Part shown: positions 34,344-44,808 of the stretch, one piece after another
Position numbering within the stretch: the stretch's first letter is position 1
Layout: every line of letters starts with the position of its first letter
NCBI GenBank assembly: GCA_965203605.1
Contig: OZ241902.1
Location: forward strand, 3,596,001-3,660,000
Direction of reading: 5' to 3'
Length of the DNA stretch: 64,000 bases
Source: JAPOUP01 sp965203605
GTDB taxonomy: Bacteria; Pseudomonadota; Alphaproteobacteria; Rhodobacterales; Rhodobacteraceae
The notes under the pieces: generated by a model
The model's input: the letters and a program-made list of their open reading frames with translations, nothing else
Told to the model about the DNA's origin: nothing
Database searches by the model: none
Position numbers and translations under genes: made by a program

Positions 34344-35405
34344 TTGCGTGATACGAGCCAGCTCAGCGAAAAACTCCTTGCGTGGTATGATTCCCATGCG
34401 AGGGTGTTGCCGTGGCGGTTAAGTCCAACAGCAAGCCGTTCTGGCGTGCTGCCAGATCCCTATCATGTCTGGCTGTCTGAAGTAATGCTTCAGCAGACGA
34501 CCGTTGCGGCGGTCAGGAGTTATTTCAAGCGCTTCATCCATCGGTGGCCGACGGTATCCGACCTTGCCAACGCTTCCGACGCTGACGTGATGGGCGAATG
34601 GGCAGGACTTGGTTACTATGCCCGAGCTCGGAACCTCCTCAAGTGTGCCCGCATAGTGACGGCCGAGCATGGTGGAGTGTTTCCCGATACATATGAGGCG
34701 CTTCATTCCCTGCCAGGGATTGGTTCCTACACCGCATCCGCTGTCGCGGCTATCGCCTTCGGTCATCCGGAAACGGTGGTTGACGGAAATGTCGAACGGG
34801 TCATCGCTCGGTTCTTTCTCGTCAAAACCCCGTTGTCTAAGGCCAAGCGGGAACTAACCCAGCTCGCGGGCCGCCTGACACCTCTGCGGAGGCCGGGTGA
34901 TTACGCACAGGCGGTCATGGATCTTGGAGCAACTGTCTGCACTCCGCGAACTCCTGGCTGCGGAGTCTGCCCTTGGGCGTCGAACTGCGCGGCGCGGAAA
35001 GCTGGACTGCAAGAGGTGCTGCCGCGAAGACTCCCAAAGACCAACAAACCCACACGCCGCGGCATAGTTTATCTGGCCCGTCGGGCCGACGGGGCCTGGT
35101 TGCTGGAGCGCCGTCCTTCGCGTGGTCTCCTGGGCGGCATGCTGGGTTGGCCGTGCAGTGACTGGACCGCGGTGCCGAAGCCCTCGCCGCCGTTCGATGC
35201 CGACTGGCATGACCTTGGTGTTGAGGTCCGCCACACTTTCACACATTTTCATCTTCGGCTCTCACTGCGCGTTGTGGAGGTTCCGGCGGACATTCGCCCG
35301 AACGTCGGAAACTTCGTGCCTGCGTCCGAGTTTCGGTCTTCCGACCTTCCAACGGTTATGCGGAAAGCCTACGAGCTTGCGGCAACGGCGTTCGAGTCGC
35401 CGTAG
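34344..35405 (+). CDS. mutY: A/G-specific adenine glycosylase
   Basis: The 353-residue product has the catalytic Glu46 in SEVMLQQT, the helix-hairpin-helix LPGIGSYTASAVAAIAFG (about 123-140), the catalytic Asp147 in VDGNVERV, the iron-sulfur cysteines C199, C206, C209 and C215, and a C-terminal NUDIX-like domain for 8-oxoG recognition. It removes adenine opposite 8-oxoguanine. Translation likely begins at TTG 34344. Confidence 0.96.
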   Translation: MRDTSQLSEKLLAWYDSHARVLPWRLSPTASRSGVLPDPYHVWLSEVMLQQTTVAAVRSYFKRFIHRWPTVSDLANASDADVMGEWAGLGYYARARNLLKCARIVTAEHGGVFPDTYEALHSLPGIGSYTASAVAAIAFGHPETVVDGNVERVIARFFLVKTPLSKAKRELTQLAGRLTPLRRPGDYAQAVMDLGATVCTPRTPGCGVCPWASNCAARKAGLQEVLPRRLPKTNKPTRRGIVYLARRADGAWLLERRPSRGLLGGMLGWPCSDWTAVPKPSPPFDADWHDLGVEVRHTFTHFHLRLSLRVVEVPADIRPNVGNFVPASEFRSSDLPTVMRKAYELAATAFESP

Positions 35406-36213
35406 GATCGTGGGAGCGGGTGTGACTGCCGTCCTGGTTTCTGCCGGACGGATGTATCGGTTTGGTCCGCAGGACGTCATTGCGGTGTCGGAATATTTCA
35501 CGAGCGGCTTACGCGCGAGCCGATTTTGGGGCCCGAACACCCCAACCGCACATCGTTTGCCTCAGGACAGTGAGCGATTGTTGGTTGGGCGTGTGCATCA
35601 TATGTCAGGATATGATCTTTCATAGGCATCGAAAGTACAATCGTTGTATGACCTTGGCGAATCCGTGGCCGGGAGATGGTGAACTCCCGCAGAAATGTGC
35701 TGAGTTCCAACGATTCGAACCTTAGCGGAATAGGGTGGCGAAATGGTTCTGTTCGTGCGGACAGGGAACCGTCTCACCATCAGATTCGCAACCGGGAATC
35801 TTCAGGTCATCCTCCATGGTGCGGATGAATTCGGCATTCGCTTTCGGGCGCATTGGCGCTGTCCGGCCCCGATAGCGTCTTTCAGTGCCTGCGGTGCCGT
35901 CGCTTACGCAACGCTGTTGTCCAGCGGCAGCACGGTCCTGCGCGTGTGCTCCCCGAGTCGTTTCGGAAATGCGCAGCATCACGATCCGTGCTGCAGCCTG
36001 ACCCGCTGCTATGGGCTTCCTGCCATTGGGGCATTTGACTGCAGACTCACGGTTCCTGCCGCAATGCAGAAACACAGATGACCAGTAGAGGATCAGTGGT
36101 CACTGCCAGAGCCGGAAGCGTCCCGTTTGTCATTGCGCACGGCATGCGGTATTCCGGCGAAGCACGCAACAAATGGCATTTCCACGTAGCTACGAAAGTA
36201 AGGGGTTAGTTCG
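35406..36213. other. 808-bp gap without a supported gene
   Basis: Overlapping frames of 60-117 codons occur on both strands but none matches a known family. A small palindrome TACAA-TCG-TTGTA is at 35636-35648. No RNA gene is evident; the apparent TTCGAAT-like string near 35715 lacks tRNA stems. Confidence 0.5.
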
Positions 36214-38643
36214 ATGACGCATGGTAGCTACGACAATTACGATGAATCAACCTTGGCGGGAGCTTTGGGGTTCGATGATCGGCTGGCACCGGTTTCCGAC
36301 CTGATTCAGTCAATCGACCGTCCCGGAGATTACTGCACACGCGGCTCCCGGTATGTTCCAATGCCACGCATCGAAGTCGACGCAGCAGGTGTCCTGGCAT
36401 TTCCGCTCCAGCCTGCCCAGGCCAGGGCGCTTGTCTCAATTGCTGAACGGGCACCCTACGGCAGGGGTGAGGAGACGGTCGTCGATTGCGAGGTGCGCGA
36501 CTGTTGGCAGATTGCGCCGGAAGCGCTGATCATCGGTGGAGCGTCATGGGATTCCACTTTTCCCGAGCTACTTGATGCGGTCAGCACCGGGCTTGGGTGT
36601 CAACGTGAGGCACTTACAGCGGAACTGTATAAGATGCTGGTCTATGAGAAAGGTGGATTCTTCGCGCCTCACAGAGACACGGAAAAGGCGGATGGAATGG
36701 TTGCCACGTTGGTGATCGCGCTCCCCGCCGTTGGAAAGGGCGGTGAATTGGTTGTCCGACATCACGGACATGAAACCGTGGTGGAAATGCTCAGTGATGA
36801 CCCTTCGGAACTGACATTTGCCGCATTCTATGCCGACTGCGAACACGAGATCAGACCCGTTCTGGAGGGTCATCGTATCTGTCTGGTTTACAATCTCCTG
36901 CTTACCCCTGGTCAGCAGGCACCCACGGAAGCCCCTGACTTCACCTCAACGATCAATCCCATTGCGGATGCTATAGAAACCCATTTCAGCGAACCAGACG
37001 GTAGCGATAAGCTGGTCTGGGTGCTTGAGCATGACTATAGCACGGCAGGGTTGTCCTTCGACGCGCTAAAGAATGTCGATGCTTCGGTCGCGCGCGTCCT
37101 GTCCGCAGCGGCAATGCGTTCGGACTGCGCACTCTATCTGGCGGGCCTTCATGTCGAGGAGTCGGGAGATGCCTACTATGTTGGCAATGGGGGTGGCTAT
37201 TACGATGACGCTGACGATGCAGACGATTATGAAATCGACGAGGTCCATGACATCGTCTGTCAGCTTGAGGATTTCATTGGCACAGATGGCTCAAGACTGG
37301 AATTTGGTGCTTTGCCTTTGGAAGACGGAGAGTTGATGCCGCCAGGTCGGCTGATGCCTGACGCGCCAGATTCACAGCGATTGACCGAGGCGACAGGAAA
37401 CGCCGGGGCAACGCTTGAGAGGTGCTATTACCGTGCCGCGCTGGTTCTGTGGCCAAGAAGGAACACTCCAAAGGTCGTGGCCCGAGCTGGCTTTGCGGCG
37501 CTCGCCGCATTCCTTGAATCGGAATCGAACGTAAGTGTGTCTGGGAAGACATCGCTGGGCAGTGTCGAGACATTTGCCTCCCAAGTGGTTGAGTCCTGGC
37601 CCAAACCTCCAGACTATGAGCTGAAGAGATGGGCTATCGCGAGTGCAAGGGTACTGAAAGTACTCTGCCGCATCGGCAACCGGCAAACGGCCAAACGCTT
37701 CCTCGATCACGGGTTACATCCCTATTACCATAGTGAACTGAACAAGGCCCTTGTTTCAGCTTTGATTGAGTTCGGACCCAATGAGACGGGAAGCTACCTG
37801 CTCGAACTTGTGGATATCTATGCATCAAGGATGCCGCAGGAAATCGTCGAACTTGCGGGCCTTCTCCAAGCCAGGGCCAACCAGACTTCGGGTGAGAATT
37901 GGCATGTCTGCCTCAAGGAAGTGGTAAAGGCCATTTGCTCTGGCTTTGAGGTTGCCTGCAAGGTCGATCTGGGCAAGACATCAAAGGTCGGCGAATGGCA
38001 GCATCGGAAACTGCCGGACCCTTGGTCGCCAGAAACCCTCCATACTCTGTTCGACCTTACGCGCCGATTCGATCTTGAAAACGAGGCTTCGGATGTCGCC
38101 ACAGCGCTCTGCAAAAGCCCGAAACGCGCCACACCGGATCGCACGCTTCCGCAGCTTGTCGAGCGGTTGGCGGCCAATGGGCCGGAAGACGCCGCGGACG
38201 GTGATGCATTCAGCATCCTCTGGGATCACGCGTCGGCGTTTCTGCTGTCCCGCAGCCGCAATCGACCGCTGCCACCAAGTGACTGGGTGATTTCCTCGGG
38301 AGGGCTCAACGGCGATTCCGAGTATTTCCGGGAGATCGTGCAATTCTGCGCGGATCCGGCTGAGAAGGAACTTCGCATTTCAGCGAGAAAGGACATTCGG
38401 GACCACGTGGCCGACAAAGTGCGTCGAAACGGTCTCGACATCGAATTCAGGACGGAGAGAAAGGGAAGTCCGCATACATTGGTCTGCACAAAGACCCGGG
38501 GAACATTCAATAGACGGATGAAGCAATACGGGGAGGACGTTCCGGAGATGCGACGACTTGTTGCCGTTGCCGAAAGGGTCTCGATGCCGTCTGAGGACAT
38601 TGCTGAGCTGCGCATGGCGGTTGAGGCAGCGAGGCCCGGATGA
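36214..38643 (+). CDS. large 2-oxoglutarate/Fe(II)-dependent oxygenase with long C-terminal region
   Basis: The 809-residue product has an N-terminal prolyl-4-hydroxylase-like domain (about 60-230). Iron ligands are H153 and D155 in FFAPHRDTEK and H211 in CEHEIRP; the 2-oxoglutarate arginine is R221 in GHRICLVYNL. The remaining ~570 residues are mostly helical, cysteine-poor and of no family that I know, with an acidic low-complexity patch (YYDDADDADDYEID) around 330. Such proteins are more usual in fungi and scattered bacteria. It stands alone between two gaps. The substrate is unknown; a protein target is possible. Confidence 0.85.
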   Translation: MTHGSYDNYDESTLAGALGFDDRLAPVSDLIQSIDRPGDYCTRGSRYVPMPRIEVDAAGVLAFPLQPAQARALVSIAERAPYGRGEETVVDCEVRDCWQIAPEALIIGGASWDSTFPELLDAVSTGLGCQREALTAELYKMLVYEKGGFFAPHRDTEKADGMVATLVIALPAVGKGGELVVRHHGHETVVEMLSDDPSELTFAAFYADCEHEIRPVLEGHRICLVYNLLLTPGQQAPTEAPDFTSTINPIADAIETHFSEPDGSDKLVWVLEHDYSTAGLSFDALKNVDASVARVLSAAAMRSDCALYLAGLHVEESGDAYYVGNGGGYYDDADDADDYEIDEVHDIVCQLEDFIGTDGSRLEFGALPLEDGELMPPGRLMPDAPDSQRLTEATGNAGATLERCYYRAALVLWPRRNTPKVVARAGFAALAAFLESESNVSVSGKTSLGSVETFASQVVESWPKPPDYELKRWAIASARVLKVLCRIGNRQTAKRFLDHGLHPYYHSELNKALVSALIEFGPNETGSYLLELVDIYASRMPQEIVELAGLLQARANQTSGENWHVCLKEVVKAICSGFEVACKVDLGKTSKVGEWQHRKLPDPWSPETLHTLFDLTRRFDLENEASDVATALCKSPKRATPDRTLPQLVERLAANGPEDAADGDAFSILWDHASAFLLSRSRNRPLPPSDWVISSGGLNGDSEYFREIVQFCADPAEKELRISARKDIRDHVADKVRRNGLDIEFRTERKGSPHTLVCTKTRGTFNRRMKQYGEDVPEMRRLVAVAERVSMPSEDIAELRMAVEAARPG

Positions 38644-39713
38644 ACCGGCGCTGAAGGAATGAGCCGCTGACGTCCAAGGAACCTCTGAAGCCATCCGTCC
38701 AGCCGCCGGTTCGCCAGGATTGCGTCAGCTCCGAGTCCGGCGGGAAAGGTCGGGGCAAGCCCGCAGGATGGCCGCTCCTGTGGAGTTCCCTACATAAAGT
38801 AAGTCGCTGCGAGCGAATCACAGGGTGGAGTTCAGTAATTCATCGTTTCCGCCGCGTCGGCTCCGGTCCGCAGTATTGTCGCGGGAGACGGCACCCTTCG
38901 CTGGGCGGTAGCCAATGCGACCGTCGACGGTGCGAAGGAACGTTCCGGCCCAGACGGTGTCAGAACCTGAATGCCATACCGATTTCCGCCGAGACCTCGC
39001 GATTGCCACTTCCAGCCTTCGAGAGGCCGAGCCGACCTCGACGGGATGGAGCACGACCACCCAGTCGTACGCTCCCTCCAAAGACCTGCGTGCAGAAGCG
39101 TCAGGCGGGTGTGCGCCGTCAAGCCTGTGCCGGCGACGGTGACGGATTTCCCGATGCCCAGAAGCTGGTGTTCGACATCCAAAATGAACTATGACGCGTT
39201 TCACTGTCGGCCTTCTCGACGGAAATGCCTTACCGAACCCACAGCTTCTCGGCGTCTTCCAATGCGACCTTTTCATGGCCCGATACGTGGAGCTTCCGGA
39301 TATGAGAACCCGGTCATTGCCCCGCTTGAAGCGGTCATCCGAGATAGAGACACCGGTCCAGCTGATGTCGTCATGTTTGTGGTCACTGTCAAAATTGGAA
39401 ATGTTGGCGGAGATCATGTCAAGTTCCTGCCGGTCGACGTCGAACGTGATCGTGGTGTTCCCGATCAGCAGCGTCTCGTCATCAAGCCTATCCAAGCCGG
39501 ACATTGCGCCTGTCCCGGTCAAGGGACCGGACGCAGGGCATATGCCGGTGCGCTTCCGATCCACCGGATGCCGCTGGCGAAAGTGTTTCGGTCACTGTTG
39601 AAGACGCTGTATTCCAACCATCCGCCCAGCCCCCGGAACTCAATTTGGTTCAACGCCTCGTCTGATCCCATCGTCTCCCTGATGTTCACGCCGTTTCGCG
39701 TCCTGGCCGCCTT

Positions 39714-39722
39714 GGACTCCTG
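39714..39722. repeat. left copy of 9-bp target duplication
   Basis: GGACTCCTG directly abuts the left inverted repeat of the ISKra4-type element and is repeated after its right end. Confidence 0.8.
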
Positions 39723-41353
39723 GGGTGTAGCCCAATATTCCTGACTCCGGCGTTTTCCGGTCCATAGTCCTGGGGCGCGTGCGACGTACAGGGGCCGGGT
39801 GAACCGGCTGGCGGTGCGCATCCAGAGGCATTGGGCAGGGAGTGCGGGCCATGAAGCGGGACAGAGGCAGGACGGCGCATCGGCATCCGGACGCGGTGGC
39901 GTATCCGGGGGTCCTGCGGAAGGCGGGGCGGCGGTCCATCCGCCGGTGGTCCGGGAACGCGGCGGCGGGTTCACCTGGTACTGGCTGGAGGGCGGCGAGG
40001 TGCGCAGCCGGGAGGTCGCCGGGGACGGGACGCTGCCCTCCGCCGTCCCGGCGGACCTCGCGTCGGGCGCCCCCGACCTCGACGCCGTGGAGCGGGAGCT
40101 CCGGGACGCCTCCCTCGGCGGCGGCGCTGGGGCTGCTTCTGGAATGGCTCGACAGGACGCTGCCGAGGCCGGAATGCCGCAGGTGCGGCAGGCCGATGCA
40201 CCGGCACCGGCCGACGGCGAGGTCGTTCCTCACCCGGCTGGGACGGGTGAAGGTGAAGCGGGCGTGTTTCCGCTGCCCGTCCTGCGGCAGGGGGTGCCTG
40301 CCGCTTGACCGGGCGCTGGGCCTGGAGGGAAGGTCCATCACGCCGGGGATGGCGAACGTCCTGGCCCGGACGGTGCCGCTGATGGGCTTCGCGGCGGCCA
40401 GCGGCCACATCGGGGACCTCGCCGGGGTGAAGGCCCCGGCGGGCCCGCTGCAGCGCTGGTCCATGGAACTCGGCGCGGAGGCCATGGAGTCCGGCCGGGA
40501 GGAGGTGGTCGATGGCAAGCCACTGGAATCACGTGTTTATCTGTCGGTCGACGGGACCGGGATCCCGATGCGCGCGGAGGAGGTGGAGGGCGTCGCCGGA
40601 AAGCGCGGGGACGTGAGCGCGGGAACCCGCGAGGCGAAGCTGGCGGTCGTGTACACCGCCAACGGGCGTGACCGGGAGACCGGCGCTGCCAGCAGGGACA
40701 GGGGCAGCGAGTCGTTCAGCTGCCTGATCGACAGCGGGGCGGCGCCGTCCGGAGGCCGGGAGCCCTCCGCGTTCGCCGCCCGCCCCGCCCGGGAGGCCCG
40801 GCACCGCGGCCTCCACGATGCCGGGGAACCCGTGGTCGTCTCCGACGGGGCCGAATGGATACGCGGCACGTGCGACGAACTGTTCGGGGGCGGGAATGTC
40901 ACCTTCGTCCTGGATATGTGGCATGCGCTGGAACACCCCTCCGACGCCGGCAGGGCGATCCACCCGGAAGGGCCGGAGTGGGACCGGCGGTTCGCGGAGA
41001 CCAGGGCGGACATCGAGGCTGGCCGGGCGGCGAAAGTGGTCCGGGAGCCCGGGCCGTTCAGCGGACGGACCGGGGGCGTTGAGGCCTGCTGCCGCTACTT
41101 CCGGAACAGCCCCGAAAGGATGCGGTACAATGAATGCCGCGACCAGGGCATCCAGATCGAGAGCGGCGGCGTGGATGCCTGCTGCCAGCAGTTCGGCCTC
41201 CGCCTGAAGCGCTCGGGCACCCGCTGGCCAGAGAGGGGCGCCAACGCCATGCTGGCGCTGAAATGCTGCGTCATGAACCACAGGCTGGCCGACCTGCTCG
41301 ACTGGCGGGCGAATCAGGCCGTCGCGGCATGACAGGAATCCTGGGCTACACCC
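39723..41353 (+). mobile_element. ISKra4-family insertion sequence
   Basis: The element is 1631 bp. Its 23-bp ends (GGGTGTAGCCCAATATTCCTGAC on the left, and the inverted GGGTGTAGCCC-AGGATTCCTGTC on the right) differ at only three positions. A 9-bp duplication GGACTCCTG borders both sides, and the target gene reads through once the element and one copy are removed. It carries one transposase gene. Confidence 0.88.
39851..41332 (+). CDS. ISKra4-family transposase
   Basis: About 493 residues. A zinc-finger-like region CRRCGRPMHRH and CFRCPSCGRGC precedes the DDE-type core: SVDGTG (first Asp), VVSDGAEW (second Asp) and IESGGVDACC (Glu), with the C-terminal RWPERGANAMLALK typical of ISKra4. Between about 39955 and 40120 the family-like sequence (GGGFTWYWLEGGEVRSREVAGDGTLP and DLDAVERELRDAS) is in another frame, so two compensating frameshifts have scrambled about 55 residues near the N terminus. 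The protein may be impaired. Confidence 0.82.
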   Translation: MKRDRGRTAHRHPDAVAYPGVLRKAGRRSIRRWSGNAAAGSPGTGWRAARCAAGRSPGTGRCPPPSRRTSRRAPPTSTPWSGSSGTPPSAAALGLLLEWLDRTLPRPECRRCGRPMHRHRPTARSFLTRLGRVKVKRACFRCPSCGRGCLPLDRALGLEGRSITPGMANVLARTVPLMGFAAASGHIGDLAGVKAPAGPLQRWSMELGAEAMESGREEVVDGKPLESRVYLSVDGTGIPMRAEEVEGVAGKRGDVSAGTREAKLAVVYTANGRDRETGAASRDRGSESFSCLIDSGAAPSGGREPSAFAARPAREARHRGLHDAGEPVVVSDGAEWIRGTCDELFGGGNVTFVLDMWHALEHPSDAGRAIHPEGPEWDRRFAETRADIEAGRAAKVVREPGPFSGRTGGVEACCRYFRNSPERMRYNECRDQGIQIESGGVDACCQQFGLRLKRSGTRWPERGANAMLALKCCVMNHRLADLLDWRANQAVAA

Positions 41354-41362
41354 GGACTCCTG
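41354..41362. repeat. right copy of 9-bp target duplication
   Basis: GGACTCCTG follows the right inverted repeat of the ISKra4-type element and equals the sequence at 39714-39722. Confidence 0.8.
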
Positions 41363-42970
41363 CTCCGACTTGAAGTTGGTGGCTTGGAAGGTATTGTATT
41401 TCAGTGGACTGCTCGGGAGGATAGCCGTGCAGGTATCCTCAGCTCACGCTAACGGGAAACGCGCTGTAGGCAGCGGAATCGGGCTGACTGTAACGACTGG
41501 ATCCGCACTGAGAATCAATTTGGCGCTTCGCCCGATTCTGGCGATCCGGCCAAGGATTTCCTGTTTGTCCGGTCCTCAAATCGTCGTCTCGTAGGCATCG
41601 CTCGCTGCCGCTGCACGCGGAAAAAACGCGGCGATAAAGGAGCCCAGTCAAGCGGAAACGCTTTGATGCATGACCTCACTCCTTCTCTGGGCATGGCGCA
41701 GCGCGCCTTGCCGCGGCAACAAAACCACATGCGGAACGCTTTTCGCTCCAGCCGCTCATGCGACGTCCGTCTTCGGCAGTTCCACGGCTTCCTCGGCCGC
41801 ATCGACGCTGCTTGCCAAGGCTCCGTTCATCGAAGGCATGCGCATGTAATCGCTGGCAAGAAAGAGGTTCTTGACACTCATATCCCGGCCACGCATCTCC
41901 GCAATCTCCTTCAGGATGCCAGGTGGACCGATGCACAGGGCTTCTGGCCAGCGATACACGCGGAAAAACAGACCGTCATCATCGCCAGGAAAGCTGCTTC
42001 CGGGAGGGAGGGGATGCCTTCGGACGTCCGCAAGCCTATCGCGCTTAATCTCGTCGTCATCAAGGTCGAACAGCTCCTCCCCGCGCCCGTGACCCACGAA
42101 GAGATCGAGAGTGCTCTTGCCCGGCGGTGCACACGCAGGCGGGTTGACGGACCAGTCCAGCATCAAGGGCGTCTCGTCTTCCGGGTAAAGCACGCCGTTC
42201 CATCCGTCGGGAAGCGGTCGATGGTCCAGACCGATCACCGTGCGGCAGCCATTAGAGTATTTCACCTTGCGGAGAACGTTCTGCATAGCTTTGGGAAGGT
42301 CCAGGATTATGCTTTCGGTCGTTGTAGTGGTTGTGGTGCAGATGACGGCGTCCGCGTCTATCAGTCCATCGTCAACGACCACGTCTGTTGCCCTACCGTA
42401 TTGCATGATAACGTGCCGGATGGGCGTCGAGGTCCGTATCTCCGCCTCGCTGGCATCAGCAAGAGCGTGCGCAAGACAACCAATGCCATTCTCCGGGACA
42501 TACAGCGCGGCGGCCTTCATCATGATCTGTGCCATTTACGTCATGGCATAAGCAGCGCCCATCTCGTCCAGTTCACCCATCGTCACTTCAAGGAAGCCAC
42601 GAAAGGCCAGACGCATGTCCTGCGGCACTCCGATTCTTTCCATGAAATCGCTGACGCTCTCCTCCCCGTCGATCTCGGCGACCTTCGAATCGCTCGCAAA
42701 GCTGAAGGATTCAGGTCTTTTCCTGACCATTTTCAACATCTTCATGACCGCCCGGACGGCCAGCGGTGACAGCAGCCCCAGGCCCCATAGCGCCGGCAGG
42801 TTGCTGACCGCACCGCGAAGCGACCGTTCCGGCGAAGTCGTGAAGTATCGACCACCCTTGTGCCAGCCGAGCTTCATCATAGAGCGAACCAAGGGTATGC
42901 CTAACCCGAACTTCCAGAGCGCTGAGCACATAATGCCTTGAATCGGAATGACATGCAAAAATTCCGACGT

Positions 42971-44808
42971 GATTTTACTGGACAGGTTGTCAGGAAATCC
43001 GCAGACCGAGCAGGCGGAAGGCCTCCTTCTGTACCGGGGTGGGTTGTGACAGCATCTCGAACTGGGCCGAGGTTTCCGATTTCGGCGCCACCTGCATCCG
43101 GGTCAGGGTCGCCAGATGTTGCATGAGGCCCTGGAAATGGTGGACCGGCAATCGGTTGATGGTCATCCGGGTCGCCGCCCTGGTCTGCGCCGGGCGGGAT
43201 GGTGTTGCCGGCGCGACGGCCGACTTTGACCGGGGTGGCCCTTCATCGTGGAACAGGATCGACTTCCAGGCGTCACGCAGATGCCATTCGACGTAATAGG
43301 CGAGGGTGCATAACAGGATATGGGCCCGCACCCGGTCGGCGAGGCGATGGTGAACGGGTCGGACTTTCATATCCACGGTTTTCAGGCTGCGAAAGGCTCG
43401 CTCCACCCGTGCCAGACTCTTGTACGACCGCACCGTTTCATCGGCGCTGATCGTGGTTTCTGGCAGGCTGGTGCGCACGATGTAAAACCCGTCGAGCGCC
43501 GCTTCGGCGGCGATACTCGCGGTATCGCGCTTCCAGGTAAATCGCGTGCTCCGCACCGTGACGATGAAGTGTTTCCGCATCCTGCGCTTGCCCAGTACCT
43601 GGTCGAGGCGCCGGGTGATCGCCAGCTTCCCCTTGAGGCGGTACTTTTCGCGCCGGGTGGCCGCGTCCACTGCGCGCAGGCCGGCCTCGGTGGCCTGCAA
43701 CAGCGCCTCGCGGGTCCGGGCCCGTTCCGTGGCCAGCGCCGGGTTGCGGCAGACCATCAGCCGTTCGCCCGGATACAACTCCTCGCAGGTGATTTCCGCG
43801 AGGTCCCGCTCGTCGAACAGGGACGGCTGAAAGGCCTCGGCGGCGACCAGCTGGCGGATCGCCGTTGACCGCAGGGCGCTGATCCAGTCCAGACCGGCCG
43901 GTTCGATGTCCTCCCGGATCCGGGCCTCGGTCAGCATGCCGCGGTCGCCGACCACCACCACCCGGTCGAGGCCGAACCGGTCCCGCACCCGCTTGACTAC
44001 GGTGGCGACGGTGGCCGGATCGCCGGTGTTGCCGTCGAACACCTCGACCGCAACCGGCCGCCCGTCGCGATCGCACAACAGCCCGAATTCCACCTGGAGC
44101 TTGCCGCTCCTGCCGTCCCGGGAATGGCCGTACCGGGCCAAAGCGCAGCGGCGGCCTTCCATCCACACCGACGTCAGGTCCCACAGGACCAGCGCGTTTT
44201 CCTCGAGGTGACGGGCGGCTAGCCGGCGCTCGATGTCCGGCTGCCGGGACAGCAGCCAGTCCATCGCGGCATACAGTTCGTGGGCGTCGGTATCGGCAAT
44301 ATCAAGTTCGTGCGCCAGGGTGTCGGTCGGGCTTGCCGAAGCCAGGCCCTGGGCGGTCGCCAGCTTGCTTCTCGGGTCCAGGATGCGGGCGGCGATCATC
44401 CCCACCACGAGGTCGCGCTGGCGCGACGGACGGGGATGGATCAAGGTATCGAGACCGAGCCGTTTCAGGGTGCCGAGGATGGTGGCGACATGGCCGTGCG
44501 GCAAGGCCTGTTCGATGGTGAACGCGTCCGACAGTTCGCGGGCCGACTGCCCCTTGAGGCAGGCCCGGATTTCGTCGACCAGGCCGGGTGGCAGCTTCGA
44601 CAGGTTGGCCAGGGTCCGCTTGCGCGCCTTGCGCTGCTCCTTGTCCCAGTAGGACTCGCGCAGCAACACCGCCGGCGGCGAATTGCGGTTGGGGACGACT
44701 TCCACATACATGAACATCCATATACGGGGGGAAATCTATGATGTCAACAGGGGACCGGAAAAAACGTACCGGCAAAATACATGGACAGGAAATTTGGCCT
44801 GAAAATCC
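42971..44808 (-). mobile_element. IS1634-like insertion sequence (borders approximate)
   Basis: A full-length transposase gene interrupts the FAD enzyme gene. The likely ends are GATTTTACTGGACAGG on the left and the inverted GATTTTCAGGCCAAAT on the right; they agree only in part and I see no clear target duplication, so the borders may be off by some bases. Confidence 0.65.
42990..44717 (-). CDS. IS1634-family transposase
   Basis: The 575-residue product has the IS4/IS1634 layout: an N-terminal YVEVVPNRNSPPAVLLRESY block, LWDLTSVWMEGRRC with the first Asp, VVVGDRGMLTEA with the second Asp, and the Y-(2)-R-(3)-E-like RVERAFRSLKTVDMKVRPVHH with Glu. The frame is intact and of normal length, so the element may be active. 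It reads on the same strand as the gene it broke. Confidence 0.9.
   Translation of the reverse strand: MFMYVEVVPNRNSPPAVLLRESYWDKEQRKARKRTLANLSKLPPGLVDEIRACLKGQSARELSDAFTIEQALPHGHVATILGTLKRLGLDTLIHPRPSRQRDLVVGMIAARILDPRSKLATAQGLASASPTDTLAHELDIADTDAHELYAAMDWLLSRQPDIERRLAARHLEENALVLWDLTSVWMEGRRCALARYGHSRDGRSGKLQVEFGLLCDRDGRPVAVEVFDGNTGDPATVATVVKRVRDRFGLDRVVVVGDRGMLTEARIREDIEPAGLDWISALRSTAIRQLVAAEAFQPSLFDERDLAEITCEELYPGERLMVCRNPALATERARTREALLQATEAGLRAVDAATRREKYRLKGKLAITRRLDQVLGKRRMRKHFIVTVRSTRFTWKRDTASIAAEAALDGFYIVRTSLPETTISADETVRSYKSLARVERAFRSLKTVDMKVRPVHHRLADRVRAHILLCTLAYYVEWHLRDAWKSILFHDEGPPRSKSAVAPATPSRPAQTRAATRMTINRLPVHHFQGLMQHLATLTRMQVAPKSETSAQFEMLSQPTPVQKEAFRLLGLRIS

Larger units (their letters stand above)
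38820..41440 (-). pseudogene. transferrin-binding-protein-like lipoprotein gene, decayed and split by an IS
   Basis: Joined across the insertion, the minus strand reads FQATNFKSEQESKAARTRNG, NIRETMGSDEALNQIEFRGLGGWLEYSVFNSDRNT, then in later frames ITFDVDRQELDMISANISNF and WTGVSISDDRFKRGNDR and a terminal SGHEKVALEDAEKLW. This is the order of the TbpB-like beta-barrel proteins common in alphaproteobacteria (TARTRNGVN, GGWMEHS, ITxxF, RGND, GPGHEEV). Several frameshifts and stops precede the insertion event. It once was probably a surface or secreted binding protein. Confidence 0.6.

Noticed and set aside
35690..35760. tRNA-like string near 35715
   Set aside because: The TTCGAAT-like core is not flanked by matching T-arm or acceptor stems, so no tRNA can be drawn.
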